Counted from the first letter of the stretch, positions 1-6,019 are shown. The stretch is 7,319 nucleotides of DNA from Nocardia sp. (GCA_017354515.1 JAFMQT010000223.1:1-7319); one strand, 5' to 3'. Notes: a model not told the origin generated them from the letters alone. Numbers and translations are program-made.

Positions 1-430
1 GCGCGGCCCCGGACGCCGCCGCGGATGTCTTGGCCGGCGATTGTGGCGCCGCGGCAGCCGGCTCGGCCACCGCCGGCGCGACGGGAGCCGATACTGCGGG
101 AGTCGAGGTCGACGACGTACTCACTGCGGTGCCCTTCCTCGGTGCCGATTCGGATGCGCTGGTGCGCTTGTCTTTCCGCGCGGGTTTGGTCAATGTGACC
201 TCGGTGGGCGAGAACGACATGACGTCCTTGGATCCGGCCGGGCGGATCTGCAGGAAATCCCCTTCGGCCGGATCGCCCACCGACACCACCTTGCCCGAAC
301 GCCCCTCCGGCACTCCCACCGCCGCCTCGGTGAACCACACCGTGGGCGGGCGCCCCTCGGCGAGCTCATCGGTGATCTGCCGAATATCGTTGGCGGACAG
401 AGTGGGCGGCGCGCTGCGCGGGGACGGCAT
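1..430 (-). CDS. Unrecognised protein, N-terminal 143 residues (3' part outside window)
   Basis: This reading frame is open from an ATG at 430 to the left edge with no stop, so the gene is cut by the window. The start is chosen because GGAG lies six bases upstream; the overlapping ATG near 456 is out of frame. The protein begins MPSPRSAPPTLSANDIRQIT. Residues 1-30 look helical (DIRQITDELAEG). Residues 30-83 look like a small beta-barrel-like segment with the pieces PTVWFTEAAVGVPEGRSGKV and GDFLQIRPAGSKD. From about residue 84 the chain becomes a low-complexity Lys/Ser/Thr and then Ala/Pro-rich tail. No transmembrane segment or signal peptide is visible. The ordered head suggests a real conserved protein; the tail resembles the disordered, basic-Ala/Pro regions of nucleic-acid-associated actinobacterial proteins, but I do not recognise the family and assign no function. 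It lies downstream of the MerR gene in the same direction with an 87-base gap, so co-transcription or regulation by MerR is possible but unproven. Confidence 0.8.
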   Translation of the reverse strand, partial: MPSPRSAPPTLSANDIRQITDELAEGRPPTVWFTEAAVGVPEGRSGKVVSVGDPAEGDFLQIRPAGSKDVMSFSPTEVTLTKPARKDKRTSASESAPRKGTAVSTSSTSTPAVSAPVAPAVAEPAAAAPQSPAKTSAAASGAA

Positions 431-459
431 GGTGAACTCCGGACGGTGGTCGACATCTG

Positions 460-481
460 CGTGCCACGAGCATGCCGCATG
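460..481. promoter_or_regulatory. Two adjacent short palindromes upstream of the left-edge gene
   Basis: Two perfect odd-length palindromes sit side by side: CGTGCCACG at 460-468 and CATGCCGCATG at 471-481. Their centres are 12 bases apart, about one helical turn, and they share the core TGCC. They lie 30-51 bases upstream of the start at 430, where a repressor or activator site would be expected. No clear -10/-35 pair was found next to them. Such short palindromes can occur by chance in GC-rich DNA. Confidence 0.3.
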
Positions 482-517
482 ACACCGACAAGTTTCCAGA
501 CGACCGACGGTGCGCGG

Positions 518-1237
518 TCAGGATTCCGACAGCGCCTCGGTCAGCGCCCGATCCTGATCGAGATACCGCCGGATGAATCGGCCCAGCAGGTCTCCGGCGG
601 CCCCGGCGGGAATGTCGCGAACGGCATCGACGCCGGCTGCCAGGCGGGCCACATCCGCCGCCCCCTGATCCGAATCCCGGAAGGCCGACCACACGGTGTG
701 CCGGAACAGATCGGCGAAGCGCCGGGCGACCCGCTCACAGTCGGCGACCAGCGATTCGAGCTCGTCGACAATGCCCGACATCGAAATGCCCACAGCCTCC
801 AGTCTTTCCATCGCCTGGACCAGCACCGGATCGGCCACCTTGTAGGTATTGGCATCCACCGGTTCGAACAGCCCGATCGCCACCACCCTGGTCAGCCCGT
901 TGGGCACGTCCCGGAATCGCCGGACGAGCTCGGCCGCCTCGATCGCACCGTCCGCCGCGATATCCGCCGCGGCCTCGACCCCCAGCACATCGCCCAGATC
1001 GTCGCCCCGGTCCCAGGCGTTGAGCAGTTCCTTGATGCCGTTGAGTTTGATGCCCCGCTCCAGCAGCCGGGTGATGGTGTGCACCCGGTTCAGGTGTTCG
1101 GGCCCGTAGAAACCGGTGCGACCCTTGACGACCGGCGGCGGCAGCACGCCGCGTTCGTGATAGACCCGCAAACTTCGCACGGTGCTCCCGGACATCCGCG
1201 CCAGCTCGTCGATAGTGAACTCACCCGGGCTACTCAT
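518..1237 (-). CDS. MerR-family transcriptional regulator
   Basis: The 239-residue protein starts with a MerR winged helix-turn-helix. FTIDELARMSGSTVRSLRVY at residues 7-26 is the helix-turn-helix, and the wing follows with the typical HERGVLPPP and GFYGPEHLNRV pieces. The next helices (ITRLLERGIKLNGIKELLNA) lead into a long alpha-helical effector or dimerisation region to residue 239. At 239 residues it is longer than metal sensors such as MerR or CueR. No cysteine lies in this reading, which argues against a thiolate metal or redox sensor; a small organic ligand, or none, is more likely. ATG 1237 is preferred because the protein then starts just before the domain; an in-frame GTG at 1261 would add eight residues. 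Neither has a good Shine-Dalgarno sequence. The gene is divergent from the DUF1707 gene and reads towards the left-edge gene. MerR proteins usually bind a dyad in a nearby promoter, so autoregulation or control of a neighbour is the default guess. Confidence 0.92.
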   Translation of the reverse strand: MSSPGEFTIDELARMSGSTVRSLRVYHERGVLPPPVVKGRTGFYGPEHLNRVHTITRLLERGIKLNGIKELLNAWDRGDDLGDVLGVEAAADIAADGAIEAAELVRRFRDVPNGLTRVVAIGLFEPVDANTYKVADPVLVQAMERLEAVGISMSGIVDELESLVADCERVARRFADLFRHTVWSAFRDSDQGAADVARLAAGVDAVRDIPAGAAGDLLGRFIRRYLDQDRALTEALSES

Positions 1238-1252
1238 GGGTACCAGCAAACC

Positions 1253-1267
1253 ACACGACACCCGTGT
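1253..1267. promoter_or_regulatory. Candidate dyad operator upstream of merR
   Basis: ACACG at 1253-1257 and CGTGT at 1263-1267 form a perfect 5-bp inverted repeat with a 5-bp spacer. It lies 16-30 bases upstream of the preferred merR start, in the divergent merR/DUF1707 intergenic region. Classical MerR operators are dyads of about 19 bp, so this is shorter than usual. The assignment rests on position and symmetry only. Confidence 0.3.
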
Positions 1268-1331
1268 AGCGAAGAGCCCCTGAGCGCGGGTATGCCGAGC
1301 GTATGCCGGGTGCGGGGCGCGTTCGTACGGG

Positions 1332-1362
1332 TTGCGGGGCGGGGGGGTCGCGGTCCTATCCT
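1332..1362 (+). promoter_or_regulatory. Candidate promoter giving a leaderless DUF1707 mRNA
   Basis: TATCCT at 1357-1362 fits the actinobacterial -10 pattern TANNNT. Six bases separate it from the ATG at 1369, so transcription would start at or next to the A of the start codon. The possible -35, TTGCGG at 1332-1337, is 19 bases upstream, which is a little far. No Shine-Dalgarno sequence precedes the ATG, which agrees with a leaderless transcript, common in actinobacteria. Confidence 0.5.
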
Positions 1363-1368
1363 CTCCGC

Positions 1369-1734
1369 ATGATGGATATGGCGGACGCGAGTCCCAGCGT
1401 CGCCGAGCGAGAGCGCGCCCTGCGAGAGTTATCTCGGCAACTGGGCGCGGGGAGATTGAGCATGCCCGAATTCGACGAGCGCACAGCGCTCGCCACCCAG
1501 GCCGACACCAAGGTCGAACTGGCTCAGTTGTTCACCGATACACCCAGCGTCACCCCGGACCCGGCGCCTGCCCAGGCGCCCGCCAATCCCCTGCCGTCAC
1601 TGACCGTTCTCACCGGTGCGATTGTCGTATTTGCCGTGGCTTCGGCCTGGAGTGCGGGAAATTTGCTGTGGCTATTACTGATCGCTGCCGCTCCGGTCGC
1701 GATCCTGGTCTGGCGGGCCCGCGGGATCGCCTGA
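1369..1734 (+). CDS. DUF1707 domain membrane protein
   Basis: This is a 121-residue protein. Residues about 8-58 match the DUF1707 pattern: an AERERALRELS segment, then GAGRLSMPEFDERTALATQA, then an acidic VELAQLFTDTP end. This domain is common in actinobacteria, usually at the N-terminus of small membrane proteins, and its molecular role is unknown. A Pro/Ala linker (60-76) is followed by two hydrophobic segments, about 78-95 and 98-116, and a short basic end (WRARGIA), so both termini are probably cytoplasmic. An in-frame GTG at 1303 would add 22 basic, non-conserved residues. ATG 1369 is chosen because it sits at the family's usual N-terminus and directly after a -10-like box; ATGs at 1372 and 1378 remain possible. 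The gene is divergent from merR and convergent with pknG, with only 14 bases between the two stop codons and no visible terminator, so the 3' ends of the two transcripts may overlap. Confidence 0.88.
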   Translation: MMDMADASPSVAERERALRELSRQLGAGRLSMPEFDERTALATQADTKVELAQLFTDTPSVTPDPAPAQAPANPLPSLTVLTGAIVVFAVASAWSAGNLLWLLLIAAAPVAILVWRARGIA

Positions 1735-1748
1735 GTCCGCCGACGCGG

Positions 1749-4067
1749 TCACCAGCGGGTGCGCGGACGAACCCCGTTGGCCAGGTCGATCAGCCGATAA
1801 CGGTGCGGGCGGTCCGGCGCCATCCGTGCCACCGTGCGTAGACCTGATTCGACCCCGCGGCGCAGTCCCGGTTCCGAGCAGGTGAAGCCGAGCAGCGTGG
1901 TGTTCGGTCCCGGCTGTCCGCCCGCCCGCACCCATGCCAGCGCCGCACCCAGCACCACGATCCGCAACTGCGGTGCCCGTGGGTCCTCGCCGAGTGCGGC
2001 GAGCCGGTCCGCCGCGGCGGCCAGATTCCGTTCGGTGAGTTCGTCGACCGGGCACGATACGAGCAGCAGGCCGATGGTCATCTGGGCCGGCGCGTGGTGG
2101 CGGGAGGACACCGGCACCTCGTCGAGGACCTCCACCGCGCCCGCGGTGTCACCCACGGCCGCCAATCGGCGCGCGAGCCCGAAGGCGGCACTGACCACTC
2201 CGTGATTGGTACACCATACGGTGCGATAGAACCGCACCGCCCGGGCGTGCCACCGATCGGTGTCCGCCGCCGACCGGGCCTGCCGCAACGTGAGCTCCGC
2301 GGTCGCCGCCAGCGCGAGCACGGGCGCTATCTCCCCCGGCACCATGGTGTGCACGGCATCGAAATACCCGAACGCACACTCGAATTCGTCCTCCAGCAGC
2401 GCGGCGATACCGCTGTACCAGGACAGTCGCCAGTCGGTGCCGTGATCCGGCGACATCGGCTCGAGTACCTCGCGAGCAGCGCTCACCCGGCCCAGATCGA
2501 GGTAGGCCCGCACCGCGACCAGCGCCGACTCCAGCCCGAAGGATATGGGCTGGTCGAGCACGCCGTCGTCGATGCGCTCGTGCATGCGCAGCAGCGAATC
2601 GAGGACACGGCCCGGCTCGGTGTGCAGGAGGGTGCCGAGTAGATCGGCGCTGGGGTCGGTGGGGTCGATCAGCGCCACCGGCAGTGCCCGGGCCACCGCT
2701 CTCGCCCGCAGCGTCGGAGTGCGGTGGCGGCCATCCACGATGCCGTCGGTGGGGCCGATCAACGTATCGATACCGAAATCGCCTCGCATGGAACCGAATT
2801 CCACCGATGCCTGTGGATACTCGCGACCGGTCACCCCCGCCAGCACCATGCGCAGCACTCCCGTCAACTGGCGATGCATGGCGTAGGTGGACGGGAACCG
2901 CCGGGCGGGATCGGGATCGGTGGCCCGGCGTAGCAGCCGATCCAGCGCCGGATGCCCGATCGGCGATTCCGCTTGTCGCTCCGGACTTTCCGGCGTACGC
3001 GCCGCGAGTACGGCCAGCGTCCGGCCCACAGTGTAGATATCGGACGCGAGAGTAGGACCGGTTTCGGTGATCTCCGGGGCCTGGTATCCCGGTGTGCCGT
3101 AGATACTTCCGTATGAGTCCAGGGCCGCGACCGCGCCCAGATCGATGAGTTTGACCTCGTCCGCGCCGACGATGATGTTGTCCGGTTTGAGATCGTTGTA
3201 CGACAGTCCGAGCGAGTGCAGATAGTCGAGTGCGGGCAAGACCTCCATCACGTACGCGATCGCCTCGGCGACCGGAAGAGGTTGTGGCGCCGCCTCATCC
3301 AATAACATGCGCAGCGATTTTCCACCCACGTACTCCATCACGATGTAGCCGTCCGCGACCTCGCGGCCCGCGGCGCGGTGTTTGACGAAGTTGTAGATCT
3401 TCACGATCCCCGGATGGGCGACTTCGGACAGGAACTGCCGTTCGGCCAGAGCGACCACGTGCGCCTCGAAATCCTGCGGATTCTGCAGACCCTTGAGGAC
3501 CACCCAGCGGTCGCTGACATTGCGGTCCACCGCCAGATAGATCCAGCCCAGTCCGCCATGGGCGAGGCAGCCCCGCACCTCGTACTGGCCGGCGACTACC
3601 TCTCCGGCCGCCAGGATCGGCCGGAAGTTGAACCGCGAACCACAGTTTCGGCATTCACCGGCCACCTCCCCCGGCTGTCCGTCCACGCCGCGGCCCACCG
3701 CGGAACGACAACTCCAGCAGAACCGTTTCGACTCCGGAACCTCCGGATCGGCCAGGATCGCCGCATCCGGATCGACCGCCGCCTCCGGCGATATCTCGAC
3801 CAGGCCGGCGCCGAGGCGCCGCGGCTCCGGTCGCGAACGCGGAGTGCGCCCCGAGCCGGTGTCCTCGATATCCGAGCCGATCGAGAATTCCGGTGCCGAT
3901 TCCGGACCGGAGACGGAGCCGGCGGCCACGAGGACCCGCCGCGAGGGCACCATCGCGGCGCTGCGACGAGTTGGCCACGCAGACGAATCCGGATCGGGCC
4001 CATCGCCACCTCGGATGCGGCGATCGGCCCAGGTCTGCGGCGAGTCCGCATCGGTTCGCTCCGGCAT
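1749..4067 (-). CDS. pknG: Serine/threonine-protein kinase PknG (rubredoxin-kinase-TPR)
   Basis: This 772-residue soluble kinase is close to the usual PknG length of about 750. In order it has a disordered N-terminus (1-85), the conserved RRLGAGLVEI segment (83-92), a rubredoxin-like metal site with C117/C120 and C139/C142, a kinase domain (about 160-405) and a TPR-rich C-terminal half. Visible kinase residues are the Gly-rich loop AHGGLGWIYLA (169-179), ATP-binding Lys192, the catalytic loop YNDLKPDN (Asp292, Asn297) and the metal-binding IDLGA (Asp309). The catalytic Asp follows Asn rather than Arg, which makes it a non-RD kinase like other PknGs. In mycobacteria PknG phosphorylates the FHA protein GarA and so controls 2-oxoglutarate dehydrogenase and glutamate metabolism. 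Thr70 and Thr75 before the RRLGAG segment are candidate autophosphorylation and FHA-docking sites. The start at 4067 is fixed by a strong GGAGGT eight bases upstream; an earlier in-frame start at 4118 has none. It lies downstream of ansP, and no glnX or glnH is present in the window. Everything needed for activity looks intact. Orthologue versus extra paralogue cannot be decided here. Confidence 0.95.
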   Translation of the reverse strand: MPERTDADSPQTWADRRIRGGDGPDPDSSAWPTRRSAAMVPSRRVLVAAGSVSGPESAPEFSIGSDIEDTGSGRTPRSRPEPRRLGAGLVEISPEAAVDPDAAILADPEVPESKRFCWSCRSAVGRGVDGQPGEVAGECRNCGSRFNFRPILAAGEVVAGQYEVRGCLAHGGLGWIYLAVDRNVSDRWVVLKGLQNPQDFEAHVVALAERQFLSEVAHPGIVKIYNFVKHRAAGREVADGYIVMEYVGGKSLRMLLDEAAPQPLPVAEAIAYVMEVLPALDYLHSLGLSYNDLKPDNIIVGADEVKLIDLGAVAALDSYGSIYGTPGYQAPEITETGPTLASDIYTVGRTLAVLAARTPESPERQAESPIGHPALDRLLRRATDPDPARRFPSTYAMHRQLTGVLRMVLAGVTGREYPQASVEFGSMRGDFGIDTLIGPTDGIVDGRHRTPTLRARAVARALPVALIDPTDPSADLLGTLLHTEPGRVLDSLLRMHERIDDGVLDQPISFGLESALVAVRAYLDLGRVSAAREVLEPMSPDHGTDWRLSWYSGIAALLEDEFECAFGYFDAVHTMVPGEIAPVLALAATAELTLRQARSAADTDRWHARAVRFYRTVWCTNHGVVSAAFGLARRLAAVGDTAGAVEVLDEVPVSSRHHAPAQMTIGLLLVSCPVDELTERNLAAAADRLAALGEDPRAPQLRIVVLGAALAWVRAGGQPGPNTTLLGFTCSEPGLRRGVESGLRTVARMAPDRPHRYRLIDLANGVRPRTRW

Positions 4068-4075
4068 GAGAATGT

Positions 4076-4081
4076 ACCTCC
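4076..4081 (-). promoter_or_regulatory. Ribosome binding site that fixes the pknG start
   Basis: On the minus strand this reads GGAGGT, a near-perfect Shine-Dalgarno sequence, eight bases before the ATG at 4067. It decides for this start over the in-frame upstream start at 4118, which lacks such a site. Confidence 0.85.
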
Positions 4082-4141
4082 GAGACCCCGATATGGCGGG
4101 GCCCCATTGTTTCTCCACCGGGCGGGCACATTGCCGAGCAC

Positions 4142-4159
4142 GTTCCCAGATGCGGGAAC
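4142..4159 (-). other. Second hairpin in the ansP-pknG gap
   Basis: GTTCCC and GGGAAC form a perfect 6-bp stem with a 6-base loop. It directly abuts the larger hairpin at 4159-4193, sharing one base, and lies on the pknG side. Together they make a tandem stem-loop array, either a bipartite terminator or a processing or attenuation structure ahead of pknG. Confidence 0.5.
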
Positions 4160-4193
4160 AGGCCCGCCCCGGACAGTCGCCGGGGCGGACCTG
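4159..4193 (-). terminator. Strong GC-rich hairpin after ansP, terminator-like
   Basis: Arms 4159-4172 and 4180-4193 pair over 14 bp with one mismatch (a G-U wobble when transcribed from the minus strand) around a 7-base loop. The core CCGCCCCGG/CCGGGGCGG is perfect. It begins 12 bases after the ansP stop codon. There is no T-run after it on the minus strand, but actinobacterial terminators often lack one. It probably ends or dampens ansP transcription before pknG; partial read-through into pknG is possible. Confidence 0.65.
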
Positions 4194-4205
4194 CGGGTCT
4201 TGCGG

Positions 4206-5822
4206 TTACCTCTCCGAATCCGCACCGGATCCGGACGCACCCGAACCGTCGGCGTTCCGCGATTCCTCGGATTCCGCAGTCCGAACCGGACTTCCGGTCT
4301 CCTCGGTAGCCGTGTCCGCGGCGGCCGAATCCTGGAGCGGACGTTCGGCCAGCACCGGGAACTGCCCCGTGATCCCCTCGCGCTCGGCCGCGACCGCCAG
4401 CACCCGGCGGCGAACCAGGAACCAGCCGCCGACCATGAGCGGGAGGATGACGCACACCATCGCCACCACGGCCCACTGCTGTTCGGGCTGACTGCCGTCG
4501 GAGGCCATCAGGATGACCACCACGGCCAAGAAGATCAGCGTCGCGATACTGGTGTACGGGGCCCCCATCAGCCGGAACGAGGGCCGCTGGGCCCGCCCGG
4601 CACGCCACCACCGCCACAGCTGCAACTGGCACACGATGATGGCCGTCCAGGCGGTGATGGTGCCGAGTGCGGACATGTTCAGCACGATCTCGAACGCCTT
4701 GTCCGGAACGACCGCGTTGAGCCCGACACCGATCAGCGCGATGGCGCCGGTGGCCAGAATTCCCACATAGGGCACGCCCGAGCTGGACATTCGCGAAGCC
4801 ACCGAGGGGGCGCTACCGTTCATCGACATCGAGCGCAGAATGCGACCGGTCGAGTACAGGCCGGCATTGAGGCTGGAGAAGGCCGCGGTCAGCACCACCA
4901 CATTCATGATCGACCCCGCCCCGCCCAGGCCCAGCTTCGAGAAGAAGGTGACGAACGGGCTCTCGTTGGCGGTGAACTGCTCGAAGGGCACCAGCAGCGC
5001 CAGCAGGACCAGCGAACCGACGTAGAACAGCGCGATGCGGGCGATGACGGAGTTGATCGCGCGCGGCATGATCTTCTCCGGATTCTCCGCCTCACCGGCC
5101 GCTGTGCCGACCAATTCGACTGCCGCGTAAGCGAATACGACACCGGTCGTGACCGTCACCAGGGATAGATATCCGGTGGGGAACAAGCCGCCGTGCGAAC
5201 CGAGTAGCGCCGGCCCGGTGGTGTGACCGTCGAGCTTGAACCGGCCGGCCAGGAATACCACACCCACAACCAGGAAGGTCACCAGGGCCACAACCTTGAC
5301 CAGCGCGGCCCAGAATTCGAGCTCGCCGAACCATCGTACCGAGATCAGATTGATACTGACCACAATGGCCAGGGCGATCAGCGCGATCGACCATTGCGGT
5401 ATCACTTTCGTCGCACCCCAGTAGTGCACGTACTGGGCGATCGCGGTGATGTCCACGATCCCGGTCATGCACCAGTGGAAGAAATACATCCAGCCGATGC
5501 CGAAAGCCAGTTTCTCCCCGTAGAACTCACGCGCATAGGAGACGAACGAGCCCGAGGACGGACGGTGCAGCACCAGTTCGCCGAGTGCGCGAAGAATGAA
5601 GAAGACGAAGACGCCGCACACCGCGTACACGATGAACAGTCCGGGGCCGGCGTCGTGCAGGCGTTTGGCCGCTCCCAGGAACAGGCCCGTGCCGATCGCG
5701 CCGCCGATCGCGATCATCTGTAACTGCCGCGGCCGCAACGCTTTATGATATCCGGCATCCTCCGCATGCAGCGCGTCCGCGGACGCTCGGACCTCCTCCG
5801 AGGGAGGTTGAACTGTTGTCAT
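4206..5822 (-). CDS. ansP: L-asparagine permease, AnsP-like amino acid transporter (APC/AAT family)
   Basis: This is a 538-residue membrane transporter with about 12 hydrophobic segments, predicted to import L-asparagine or a close relative by proton symport across the cytoplasmic membrane. Family marks are HKALRPRQLQMIAIGGAIGT (26-45) running into GLFLGAA, RALGELVLHRPSSGSFVSYA (78-97), and FAYAAVELVGTAAGEAENPE (230-249) followed by KIMPRAIN. The run of identities matches what I recall of mycobacterial AnsP1/AnsP2 far better than GABA or D-serine/cycA permeases; substrate is inferred from that resemblance alone. Mycobacterial AnsP proteins are about 490 residues; the extra length here is mainly a hydrophilic Ser/Ala/Glu-rich C-terminal tail (about 480-538). 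The start has a weak GAAAGG at 5834-5839, 11 bases upstream, and a good promoter further up. It is divergent from the SPFH gene and lies 138 bases upstream of pknG with tandem hairpins between, suggesting related function but not tight co-transcription. Confidence 0.92.
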   Translation of the reverse strand: MTTVQPPSEEVRASADALHAEDAGYHKALRPRQLQMIAIGGAIGTGLFLGAAKRLHDAGPGLFIVYAVCGVFVFFILRALGELVLHRPSSGSFVSYAREFYGEKLAFGIGWMYFFHWCMTGIVDITAIAQYVHYWGATKVIPQWSIALIALAIVVSINLISVRWFGELEFWAALVKVVALVTFLVVGVVFLAGRFKLDGHTTGPALLGSHGGLFPTGYLSLVTVTTGVVFAYAAVELVGTAAGEAENPEKIMPRAINSVIARIALFYVGSLVLLALLVPFEQFTANESPFVTFFSKLGLGGAGSIMNVVVLTAAFSSLNAGLYSTGRILRSMSMNGSAPSVASRMSSSGVPYVGILATGAIALIGVGLNAVVPDKAFEIVLNMSALGTITAWTAIIVCQLQLWRWWRAGRAQRPSFRLMGAPYTSIATLIFLAVVVILMASDGSQPEQQWAVVAMVCVILPLMVGGWFLVRRRVLAVAAEREGITGQFPVLAERPLQDSAAADTATEETGSPVRTAESEESRNADGSGASGSGADSER

Positions 5823-5823
5823 G

Positions 5824-5836
5824 AGGTCAGGGACCT
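5824..5836 (-). promoter_or_regulatory. Small leader hairpin covering the ansP Shine-Dalgarno sequence
   Basis: AGGTC (5824-5828) and GACCT (5832-5836) pair with a 3-base loop just before the ansP start. The stem includes part of the only Shine-Dalgarno-like stretch (5834-5839), so it could lower translation. It is short and may be coincidental. Confidence 0.3.
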
Positions 5837-5865
5837 TTCATGTGATGGCGATCATAACTACAGAT

Positions 5866-5894
5866 AATGTACCGTCATTTAACGGCACGTTCAA
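5866..5894 (-). promoter_or_regulatory. Sigma-70-type promoter for ansP
   Basis: On the minus strand, TTGAAC (5889-5894) and TACATT (5866-5871) are separated by exactly 17 bases. Transcription would start near 5859, leaving a leader of about 37 bases. The region is unusually AT-rich for this window, as expected of a promoter. Alternative -10 boxes are TTATCT (5862-5867) and TATGAT (5851-5856), each lacking an equally good -35. Confidence 0.65.
5872..5885. promoter_or_regulatory. Dyad in the ansP promoter spacer
   Basis: CCGT (5872-5875) and ACGG (5882-5885) form a 4-bp inverted repeat with a 6-bp AT-rich centre, entirely within the -35/-10 spacer. The same stretch contains an AC-n9-AC pattern (5871-5883), the loose form reported for the mycobacterial nitrogen regulator GlnR. 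That pattern is short and common by chance, so GlnR control of this asparagine permease is only a suggestion. Confidence 0.3.
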
Positions 5895-5946
5895 GTGGGA
5901 ATCCGCTGCCGTTCGTCAACAATGGGATCGGTCCGGTGTGAACGTG
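5886..5946. repeat. Inverted pair of the 8-mer CACGTTCA / TGAACGTG
   Basis: CACGTTCA at 5886-5893 recurs as its exact reverse complement TGAACGTG at 5939-5946. The two copies are 53 bp apart, close to five helical turns. The first overlaps the -35 box of the ansP promoter. The second lies in the centre of the larger inverted repeat at 5925-5955. This arrangement would suit one protein bound at two sites on the same DNA face. Confidence 0.4.
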
Positions 5947-5955
5947 GACCGTTCC
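5925..5955. promoter_or_regulatory. 31-bp inverted repeat in the ansP/SPFH divergent region
   Basis: Arms GGATCGGTCC (5925-5934) and GGACCGTTCC (5946-5955) match in nine of ten positions around an 11-bp centre; the inner six bases of each arm pair perfectly. The repeat is 65-95 bases upstream of the SPFH start and upstream of the predicted ansP transcription start, so it could be an operator for either gene or both. If transcribed it could also fold as a leader hairpin of the SPFH mRNA. Confidence 0.5.
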
Positions 5956-6006
5956 GCCGGGTATCGGTACGGTGAACAAAGCCGACAGTCGCGGGAGAGT
6001 GTCGTC

Positions 6007-6013
6007 GAGGGAG
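6007..6013 (+). promoter_or_regulatory. Ribosome binding site that fixes the SPFH gene start
   Basis: GAGGGAG lies six bases before the ATG at 6020. It supports this start over the in-frame GTG at 5972, whose extra 16 residues look non-conserved. Confidence 0.8.
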
Positions 6014-6019
6014 AATGTC

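Noticed and set aside
41..1372. Plus-strand open frame of 443 codons opposite the left-edge gene and merR
   Set aside because: It covers the antisense of a good MerR protein and an intergenic gap; composition is Arg/His/Gly-rich without recognisable motifs.
1735..1748. Possible bidirectional terminator between the DUF1707 gene and pknG
   Set aside because: Only 14 bases separate the convergent stops and no stem of useful length could be drawn there.
4096..4108. GGGGCCCC palindrome in the pknG leader
   Set aside because: A self-complementary 8-mer with no loop and poor flanking symmetry is expected by chance in such GC-rich DNA; it was not called an operator or terminator.
4068..4118. Extended pknG start adding 17 residues
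   Set aside because: The upstream start has no Shine-Dalgarno sequence and the added residues would be encoded over the normal leader; GGAGGT before 4067 is decisive.
3378..5168. Long plus-strand open frame of 596 codons opposite pknG and ansP
   Set aside because: It is antisense to two clearly recognised genes, spans their boundary and hairpins, and its translation is rich in Arg, His and Gly with no domain pattern. It is a by-product of strong GC bias at third codon positions.
5823..6019. Riboswitch or small RNA in the divergent intergenic region
   Set aside because: Only short dyads are visible, with no known riboswitch core; the leader of ansP is predicted to be about 37 bases, too short for one.
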